From Oxynema aestuarii AP17 (GTDB taxonomy: Bacteria > Cyanobacteriota > Cyanobacteriia > Cyanobacteriales > Laspinemataceae), in the NCBI RefSeq assembly GCF_012295525.1, contig NZ_CP051167.1:1488001-1552000 (forward strand): DNA of 64,000 nt, in the 5' to 3' direction. Every line of letters starts with the position of its first letter. Position 1 is the first letter of the stretch. Below the pieces are notes generated by a model. The model made no database searches. It was given only the letters and a program-made list of their open reading frames with translations, and was not told the DNA's origin. Made by a program: the position numbers and the translations under genes. Positions 58,315 to 64,000 of the stretch are shown here, in pieces.

Positions 58315-59328
58315 ATGCTCAGTCGTGTTGCAGATTCAATTTACTGGCTCAATCGTTATGTAGAACGGGTTGAAAATATCGCTCGTTTTATTGATGCGAA
58401 TTTGAATTTAATTCTGGATTCTCCGGCGGGAATGGATCAGCAGTGGGAACCGTTAATTGCGGTGACGGGAGATTTAAAACTGTTTCAAGAGAAATATGGA
58501 GAGTTTACGGCAGAAAAAGTTATTCAATTTTTGACATTCGATCGCGACTACAATAACTCGATTTTGTCTTGTTTGCGATCGGCGAGGGAGAACGCGCGAT
58601 CGGTGCGAGAAATTATTTCCTCGGAAATGTGGGAACAAATCAATGCGTTCTACATGATGGTCACCGATGCTTGTCCGGGGAAACCCCTTGGGGCGTTGCA
58701 CGAATTTTTCGCGGAGGTGAAGTTATCGAGTCACCTGTTTGCGGGAATTATGGATGCGACGATGACCCATAATGAGGGATGGCATTTCGGACAGATAGGG
58801 CGCTTGATCGAACGGGCGGATAAAACATCGCGCATTTTAGATGTGAAATATTTTATTTTGTTGCCGTCGGTGCAAGATGTGGGGACGACGTTGGATGAAA
58901 TTCAATGGATGTCGTTATTGCGGTCGGCGAGTGCGTATGAGATGTATCGCAAACGCCAACATCGGATTACGCCGAAGGCGGTGGCGGATTTCTTGATTTT
59001 AGATGCGAATTTCCCGCGATCGATTCGTTTTTGTTTGATTTCGGCGGAACAGTCTTTGCATCAAATTACGGGAACGCCTTTAGGAACGTGGCGCGATCCG
59101 GTGGAAAGGACTCTGGGGCGGTTGCGATCGGAAATGGATTATCTGACGGTTGACGAGGTGATGGATACGGGATTGCACGAGTTTCTCAATGGCTTGCAAG
59201 AACAACTCAATCAGGTGGGTGAAAAGATTTTTGCGACCTATTTCGCGCTCAATCCGGTGGAAGAAAGGGTAGAAAACTGGACGCCGATCGCCCGTCTGAG
59301 CAAGCAAACGCAAACGTTGTTGAGATAA
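58315..59328 (+). CDS. alpha-E domain protein (DUF403)
   Basis: A 337-residue all-helical protein with the typical start MLSRVADSIYWLNRYVERVENIARFID, given here in parts: MLSRVADSIYWLNRY and ERVENIARFID. It continues with SCLRSARENARSVREIIS, HFGQIGRLIERADKTSRIL and FPRSIRFCL. It accompanies circularly permuted ATP-grasp and transglutaminase genes in many bacteria, and its own activity is not known. It lies 147 bases after the ATP-grasp gene, across the heptamer array. Confidence 0.93.
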   Translation: MLSRVADSIYWLNRYVERVENIARFIDANLNLILDSPAGMDQQWEPLIAVTGDLKLFQEKYGEFTAEKVIQFLTFDRDYNNSILSCLRSARENARSVREIISSEMWEQINAFYMMVTDACPGKPLGALHEFFAEVKLSSHLFAGIMDATMTHNEGWHFGQIGRLIERADKTSRILDVKYFILLPSVQDVGTTLDEIQWMSLLRSASAYEMYRKRQHRITPKAVADFLILDANFPRSIRFCLISAEQSLHQITGTPLGTWRDPVERTLGRLRSEMDYLTVDEVMDTGLHEFLNGLQEQLNQVGEKIFATYFALNPVEERVENWTPIARLSKQTQTLLR

Positions 59329-59367
59329 TACAAGGGTATTGTCTCAACAAGTTTTTGACAGACGATC

Positions 59368-60495
59368 GTGCGTTACGAAATTATTCACACGACGAGTTAC
59401 GCTTACAACCGGGCGGTCACGTTCGATCCGCACGTTCTGCGCTTGCGATCGCGCAATGATTGCACGCAAACGTTGCACGATTTTCACTTGCAGATCGCCC
59501 CGGAACCGATCCGGATCTCGGACATTATCGATCTCGAAGGAAACGATCTGGTCAAGGTTTGGTTCGACCAAACGAGCGATCGCCTCGAATTTACGGTCAA
59601 ATCCGAGGTGGAAACGTTTCGCCGAGATCCGTTTAATTTTCTACTCGAACCGTGGGCGGTTCGCTTACCCATCGACTATCCGGAACCGTTGCGAACTCAA
59701 CTGCACTGCTATTTGCATCCGTTGGGTACCCCCAGTACGGTCGATCCGGTGGTGGCGCAACTGGCCCACGAAATTTGGCAGGATGTGGCGGGAAGTACGA
59801 CGGCGTTTGTCTGCGAACTCAACCAACGCCTGCATGAAAATTGCCGCCACCAGGTGCGCGAAACGGGACCGCCTCTGGAGGCGAGTGTGACTTGGACCCA
59901 AAAACAGGGCAGTTGTCGGGATGTGGCGGTTTTGTTTATGGAAACCTGTCGGGTGATGGGATTGGCGGCGCGGTTCGTCAGTGGGTACCAACAGGGAAAT
60001 CCGAATTGGAAGCGGCGCCACCTGCACGCTTGGGTGGAGGTTTATTTTCCCGGCGGGGGATGGCGCGGTTACGATCCGACCCAAGGGATGGCGGTGGGCG
60101 ATCGCCACGTGGCGTTAGTCGCCAGTGCGATTCCGAAACAGGCGGCGCCGATTTCCGGGACGTTTCGCGGGAGTGCGGTGCGATCGCAGATGAACGCCCA
60201 TTTATCGATTAAGGTTCTCGACGGCGACGACGGCGGTGGGGTTGGCGCGTCGGATTCGTTGAATTTACACCAAGCGACGGAACGGGAAATTTACGAAATT
60301 CTGCATTCTAAAGGAACGGCAAAAAAAGAGATTCAGGCGGCGATCGAGGCGATCGCCTACTGGCAGGACGGCGATCGCGAACTGACGTGGAAAAACTTAA
60401 AACAGTCCACTAAATCCGGCAAGCATAAAGTGAAAGGTTTTGGCAAAAAAACCTACAAACTCTTACAAGAACTTGCCTTTTTGCGCGAGGCGTGA
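59368..60495 (+). CDS. transglutaminase-like protease-fold protein with extra C-terminal domain
   Basis: A 375-residue protein. The bacterial transglutaminase N-terminal part (RYEIIHTTSYAYNRAVTFDP) is followed by the papain-like core. Its triad is Cys183 in QGSCRDVAVLF, His220 in RHLHAWVEVYF and Asp236 in GYDPTQG. Residues 300-375 are an unusual helical extension (HQATEREIYEILHSKGTAK, then KVKGFGKKTYKLLQELAFL) with a short HhH-like G-F-G-K-K segment. The start is a GTG at 59368 (VRYEIIHTT). It is 39 bases after the alpha-E gene. Its partner enzymes suggest peptide-bond chemistry; the substrate is unknown. Confidence 0.92.
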   Translation: MRYEIIHTTSYAYNRAVTFDPHVLRLRSRNDCTQTLHDFHLQIAPEPIRISDIIDLEGNDLVKVWFDQTSDRLEFTVKSEVETFRRDPFNFLLEPWAVRLPIDYPEPLRTQLHCYLHPLGTPSTVDPVVAQLAHEIWQDVAGSTTAFVCELNQRLHENCRHQVRETGPPLEASVTWTQKQGSCRDVAVLFMETCRVMGLAARFVSGYQQGNPNWKRRHLHAWVEVYFPGGGWRGYDPTQGMAVGDRHVALVASAIPKQAAPISGTFRGSAVRSQMNAHLSIKVLDGDDGGGVGASDSLNLHQATEREIYEILHSKGTAKKEIQAAIEAIAYWQDGDRELTWKNLKQSTKSGKHKVKGFGKKTYKLLQELAFLREA

Positions 60496-60516
60496 GGGCG
60501 ATCGCCGCGAATCGGT

Positions 60517-61278
60517 TCAATCGATTAAAATATCTTCCTCCGACTCGTAATATTCCCACTCAATATCCGGCATGTCGTCAAATGCCTTTTTGACGTAGGT
60601 TTCCCATAACTTGCGGATTTTCGCTAAATAGGGATCGCCCAAGCGCAAGCGCAATTGATGGCGGATACTAAAAGAATCTTTTTCGTACATCACCAAATCG
60701 ATCGGCGGACCGACAGAAATATTCGATTTCATCGTCGAATCGATCGAGAGTAAAGCGCATTTCGCCGCCGCCTCCAAGGGGGTATCGAAATTGAGAGTTC
60801 GATCTAAAATAGGCTTGCCGTATTTAGTCTCGCCAATTTGTAAAAACGTCGTTTCTTTGGTGGTGTGAATGTAGTTTCCTTGGGTATAAATCAGGTAAAG
60901 TTTCGCTTCTTCCCCGTGAAGTTGTCCGCCTAAAAGAAAGCTGCATCGGGCGTCAATGCTATCGCGTTCCAACCAGGAGCGATCGCGATCTTGCACTTCT
61001 CTAAGTTTGTTGCCGACATAACGGGCGATTCCTTCCATACTGTCGATAGTATGTAAGTTATGGTCCTCCTTAAACTTGAGGTCTTTCTCTAAGGCGGTAA
61101 TCACCGCTTGGGTAATTGACAAGTTCCCCGACGTACATAAAACGACTACCCGATTGCCCGATGCGGAAAAATCGAACAATTTTTGATAAGTCGAAATATA
61201 ATCGACTCCGGCATTGGTTCGAGAGTCCGCCGCCATTACTAATCCGAAGCGAGTCACGATCCCGAGACAATACGTCAT
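60517..61278 (-). CDS. Anbu, proteasome-like peptidase
   Basis: A 253-residue member of the Ntn-hydrolase proteasome family. It starts MTYCLGIVTRFGLVMAADSR, so removal of the Met would free Thr2 as the nucleophile, as in Anbu. Conserved patterns include ADSRTNAGVDYISTYQKLF, VVVLCTSGNLSITQAV, FLLGGQLHGEEAKLYLIY and ALLSIDSTMKSNISVGPPID. It is convergent with the transglutaminase gene (22 bases between stops). Anbu genes commonly occur with ATP-grasp, alpha-E and transglutaminase genes, which supports a shared system of unknown purpose. Confidence 0.93.
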   Translation of the reverse strand: MTYCLGIVTRFGLVMAADSRTNAGVDYISTYQKLFDFSASGNRVVVLCTSGNLSITQAVITALEKDLKFKEDHNLHTIDSMEGIARYVGNKLREVQDRDRSWLERDSIDARCSFLLGGQLHGEEAKLYLIYTQGNYIHTTKETTFLQIGETKYGKPILDRTLNFDTPLEAAAKCALLSIDSTMKSNISVGPPIDLVMYEKDSFSIRHQLRLRLGDPYLAKIRKLWETYVKKAFDDMPDIEWEYYESEEDILID

Positions 61279-61420
61279 AACAGCTTACTGAGAGAGCAAC
61301 CTTAAATTTTAAGTCCTCAAAGTTTATCAAACAAAAGGCATTGAAAAGATGAGCCAGTGAACTTCTCGACGACAAGGAACGACCGACGCATCACCTTTTC
61401 AGCCTTTCCGAGTCGATCGC

Positions 61421-62860
61421 CTAAGACCCGCCGACACCCCACTCCAAAAAGGCGGCAGCTTCCACGTGGGAGGTCTGGGGGAAGAAATCGGCAGGTTGTA
61501 CCGTCGTCAAGCGATAGCCGCCCTCGCAGAGAATTTTGAGGTCGCGGGCGAGGGTGGCGGGTTTGCAACTGATGTAGACCAGTTGGCGGGGGCGCAGGTC
61601 GAGCAAACTTTCGAGGACGGCGCGATCGCAGCCCTTGCGCGGGGGATCCAACAACACCAGATCCGGAGGCCGATCTTCGGTCAACCCCAACGATTCCGGT
61701 TGCGACAGTAAAGTTTCTACGGCGCCTTGATAAAACTCGACATTATTCAAGTCGTTGAGTTCGGCGTTGGCGCGGGCGCAGGCGATCGAGGCGTCGCTGA
61801 CTTCCAAACCGATCGCCCGTCGGACCCGTTTCGCCAAGGGTAAAGTAAAGGTTCCGATCCCGCAATAGGCATCGATCGCCAGTTCGTCGCCGCGCAAATT
61901 CAGCCGTTCGAGGACGCGATCGAATAACGCTTCCGCCGTTTCCGTATTGACCTGAAAAAACGTATCCGCCCGAACCTGGAGTTTGACCCCGGCAAACTGT
62001 TCGGTCAAGGCATCCCGTCCGCTCACCGTGCGGGTTTCGTTGCCTAAAATGGCATTTGTTCGCCGGGAATTGCGATTGAGACAGACGCCGACGAGGGAGG
62101 GATAGCGATCGCGCCACTGCTGCGCCTGAGCTTCGATCTCGGGAACGTCCCAATCAGTCACCACCAAGGTTAACAAGATTTCCCCACTTCGCCGACCGAT
62201 TTGCAGGGATAGGTGACGCAACAGACCACGATGGGTTTGGCTGTTGTAAATCGACCAGCCCCGATCTTGGATATCTTGCTTGACTTGGGCTAAAAGCGGA
62301 TTGAGGCGCGGATCTTGTACCGGACATTGGTTTAAGTTAACCAGGCGGTGACTACCTTTGCGGTAATAGCCCGCTTGTACGCGCCCTTGGGACGACAGCG
62401 AGAGGGGATAGGTCGCTTTGTTGCGATAACCCAAAGGGGACGGGGATTCGTCGTCGGTGTGGGGGACGAGAACGGGTTCTACGGGAGGGTTGGGAATGCC
62501 GCCAATGCGGGCGATCGCCTCCCGGACCAGTTGGCGTTTGGTTTCGAGTTGGAATTCGTAAGCGACATGCTGCCACTGACAGCCCCCGCATTTATCTGCG
62601 ACGATACAACGGGGACGGGTTCGGCGATCGGACGGTTCGATCAGGCGGTGGAGTTGACCTCGGGCGAAATTGGGCTTGACGTGGACGAGACGGACTTCGG
62701 CGCGATCGCCCGTCACCGTATCGGGGACGAAGACGACCCGCGATCCCCAACGCCCTACCCCTTCCGAGGTGTCGCTGAGATCGACAATTTCGATCTCGAT
62801 TAATTGTCCCTGTCTCCAGGAGTCATCTTGAGAATGCGGACTTAAAGATGGCTGATTCAT
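61421..62860 (-). CDS. rlmD: RlmD-type 23S rRNA (uracil-C5)-methyltransferase
   Basis: A 479-residue protein with a TRAM domain (about 18-75) and iron-sulfur cysteines C-x5-C-x2-C (Cys85, Cys91, Cys94, the fourth in NLNQCPV). The SAM-binding core has VNTETAEALFDRVLERL and DAYCGIGTFTLPLAK, then VLLDPPRKGCDRAVLE and VYISCKPATLARDL with the catalytic Cys. It methylates uracil in rRNA. RlmD versus the closely related RlmCD type cannot be told here. Confidence 0.88.
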   Translation of the reverse strand: MNQPSLSPHSQDDSWRQGQLIEIEIVDLSDTSEGVGRWGSRVVFVPDTVTGDRAEVRLVHVKPNFARGQLHRLIEPSDRRTRPRCIVADKCGGCQWQHVAYEFQLETKRQLVREAIARIGGIPNPPVEPVLVPHTDDESPSPLGYRNKATYPLSLSSQGRVQAGYYRKGSHRLVNLNQCPVQDPRLNPLLAQVKQDIQDRGWSIYNSQTHRGLLRHLSLQIGRRSGEILLTLVVTDWDVPEIEAQAQQWRDRYPSLVGVCLNRNSRRTNAILGNETRTVSGRDALTEQFAGVKLQVRADTFFQVNTETAEALFDRVLERLNLRGDELAIDAYCGIGTFTLPLAKRVRRAIGLEVSDASIACARANAELNDLNNVEFYQGAVETLLSQPESLGLTEDRPPDLVLLDPPRKGCDRAVLESLLDLRPRQLVYISCKPATLARDLKILCEGGYRLTTVQPADFFPQTSHVEAAAFLEWGVGGS

Positions 62861-62987
62861 TCTAGGTCGTTGAGGAGCGAGGGTTGAGGGTCTGAGGGTC
62901 TAAAGATGGGTTGCCCCGGCAATAAGTCTTTATTTGTGTTCCCCCAAATCGGTAAACTACAGGGGATAACTAATATTTTCCAATACC

Positions 62988-63473
62988 ATGAGTGTAGTTA
63001 GCCAAGTTATTCTCAACGCTGACGACGAACTTCGTTATCCTAGCACTGGCGAACTCCAGAGCATAGTAGACTTTTTTCAAACCGGAGAACAACGGTTGCG
63101 CATTGCCACGACCCTGGCTGAAAACGAGAAGAAAATTGTCGATCGCGCCAGCAAGCAACTGTGGCAAAAACGCCCCGATTTCATCGCTCCCGGTGGAAAT
63201 GCTTACGGGCAACGTCAACGGGCTCAATGCCTGCGCGATTATGGCTGGTATTTGCGTCTGGTGACCTACGGCGTTCTCGCTGGCGACAAGGAACCGATCG
63301 AAAAAATTGGTTTGGTCGGCGCCCGGGAAATGTACAACGCCCTCGGCGTTCCCCTCCCCGGGATGGTGGAAGCGATCCGGTGTTTGAAAGAAGCGTCTCT
63401 AGGGCTGTTGAGTGAAGATGATGCCGCCCAAGCTGCACCCTACTTTGACTACATCGCTCAAGGCATGTCCTAA
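62988..63473 (+). CDS. apcD: allophycocyanin alpha-B subunit
   Basis: ApcD is a terminal emitter in the phycobilisome core, carrying a phycocyanobilin and passing energy to photosystem I and II. The 161 residues start [18 protein letters not shown] and carry the chromophore Cys81 in [19 protein letters not shown], then [17 protein letters not shown] and [11 protein letters not shown]. The length and N-terminus identify ApcD rather than ApcA. It stands as a single gene with its own terminator. Confidence 0.97.
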   Translation: MSVVSQVILNADDELRYPSTGELQSIVDFFQTGEQRLRIATTLAENEKKIVDRASKQLWQKRPDFIAPGGNAYGQRQRAQCLRDYGWYLRLVTYGVLAGDKEPIEKIGLVGAREMYNALGVPLPGMVEAIRCLKEASLGLLSEDDAAQAAPYFDYIAQGMS

Positions 63474-63517
63474 TTCATCGAGTGCGATCGGGTACGATCC
63501 CACTCCCTAAGTTTGTC

Positions 63518-63547
63518 AAACCCTCCAGCTTTGGGGCTGGGGGGTTT
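63518..63547 (+). terminator. intrinsic terminator after apcD
   Basis: AAACCCTCCAGC (63518-63529) pairs with GCTGGGGGGTTT (63536-63547), one wobble, with loop TTTGGG. It is followed by TGTG and then the heptamer array, 45 bases past the apcD stop. Confidence 0.8.
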
Positions 63548-63550
63548 TGT

Positions 63551-63592
63551 GATTTTAGATTCTAGATTTTAAATTTTAGATTTTAGATTTTA
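63551..63592. repeat. heptamer tandem repeat GATTTTA
   Basis: Six consecutive units: GATTTTA, GATTCTA, GATTTTA, AATTTTA, GATTTTA, GATTTTA. The longest array in the window, directly after the apcD terminator. Confidence 0.8.
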
Positions 63593-63765
63593 GATAGAGA
63601 GAGCAATATTTTGCGGTTGACGCCTCATTGAGCCTGCGCCACGGGCTAGGGGGAATTCCCAGAGTGTGGGGACTGAGCGATCGCCCGTTCGCAAATGCTA
63701 TAACAGAACCAACTTTAACTAGACCGCTACGACAAATTAGCATTTCAACTCATTTCTATTCGCCG

Positions 63766-64000
63766 ATGAAAGAATTACTCATTTCTTGGTTGACTGTTGC
63801 CGGGGATGCCTTGCAAAATAACAGTCGGTTCATGACCTGGAATTTGTTTTTAGCCTTAGTTCCATTAGGGCTGAGTTTCTGGCTATTTTACCAACCGCGA
63901 TCGCTGTGGTTGCGTTGGGGGGTGCCGCTTCTGATTGGCGCTACCTTTTTGCCCAATAGCTTACGGGTCGCCGAATACGCGCTGTTTCTCTTACGAGATC
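63766..64000 (+). CDS. DUF1361 membrane protein, 5' part
   Basis: The frame opens at the ATG at 63766 and runs off the right edge after 78 codons. It starts MKELLISWLTVAGDALQNNS, then FMTWNLFLALVPLGLSFWLFY and WGVPLLIGATFLPNSLR, the first two membrane helices and the F-L-P-N motif of DUF1361. The rest lies outside. Function of the family is unknown. Confidence 0.8.
   Translation, partial: MKELLISWLTVAGDALQNNSRFMTWNLFLALVPLGLSFWLFYQPRSLWLRWGVPLLIGATFLPNSLRVAEYALFLLRD

Noticed and set aside
1-64000. tRNA, rRNA, CRISPR array, insertion sequence or prophage
   Set aside because: Intergenic stretches were read for cloverleaf-like arms, direct repeats with spacers, and transposase or integrase motifs; none was found. 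Absence by eye is not proof for tRNAs or small RNAs.
1-64000. Clusters of GCGATCGC as origin or methylation hot spot
   Set aside because: The octamer is spread over the whole window, in genes and between, as expected for HIP1 in cyanobacteria.

Overview
This is a cyanobacterial chromosome segment. The octamer GCGATCGC (HIP1) occurs throughout, and several genes are found only or mainly in cyanobacteria: apcD (allophycocyanin alpha-B), ndhN, ldpA, a cyAbrB regulator and ycf45. Cyanobacterial heptanucleotide tandem repeats also occur between genes in the last 20 kb. I see no rRNA, tRNA, CRISPR array, transposase or phage gene. The species cannot be fixed from this window.

Layout. 1-949: 5' part of a leftward TPR-repeat protein. 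1-6 kb: aspartase, a small unknown protein, a DUF362 protein, and a leftward CHAT protein that lacks the expected catalytic His-Gly. 6.1-24.5 kb: one long leftward translation block, rplC-rplD-rplW-rplB-rpsS-rplV-rpsC-rplP-rpmC-rpsQ-rplN-rplX-rplE-rpsH-rplF-rplR-rpsE-rplO-secY-adk-infA-rpmJ-rpsM-rpsK-rpoA-rplQ-truA-rplM-rpsI-rpmE-prfA. It closes with a strong intrinsic terminator after prfA. rpsN and rpmD are absent from their enterobacterial positions. 25.3-31.1 kb, rightward: ndhN, two tandem von Willebrand A genes, an Slr1339-type salt-stress gene, ldpA and ycf45/R3H. 31.2-42.4 kb: mixed small genes (LOG-like, a two-repeat His-rich mini protein, SRPBCC, CPXCG protein, secreted proteins, radical SAM, SemiSWEET, zinc ribbon/glycine-repeat protein, CrtISO-like flavoprotein, DUF1232, lpxD). 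42.4-44.2 kb: a gene-poor stretch, then a cyAbrB regulator. 44.6-55.7 kb: an MlaD/MlaF lipid-transport pair, YvcK, TsaE, a decayed dihydroorotase pseudogene, signal peptidase, a histidine kinase, a double-RCK membrane protein and hisH. 55.9-64 kb: pyroglutamyl-peptidase-like protein, then a circularly permuted ATP-grasp / alpha-E / transglutaminase-like / Anbu proteasome-like cluster, a RlmD-type RNA methyltransferase, apcD, and the start of a DUF1361 membrane protein.

The most interesting parts are: (i) the ATP-grasp/alpha-E/transglutaminase/Anbu module, a predicted peptide-forming and peptide-cleaving system of unknown substrate, here with an extra C-terminal domain on the transglutaminase; (ii) a dihydroorotase pseudogene whose fragments read in order across several frameshifts and a large internal deletion; (iii) the tandem vWA pair with an Slr1339-type gene, placed between ndhN and ldpA; (iv) a CHAT protein that appears catalytically dead; (v) a zinc ribbon/solenoid-like protein that overlaps the SemiSWEET start by 71 bases.

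Starts were chosen from family alignment as I know it and from visible ribosome binding sites. All functional calls come from reading the translated sequences, without database searches.
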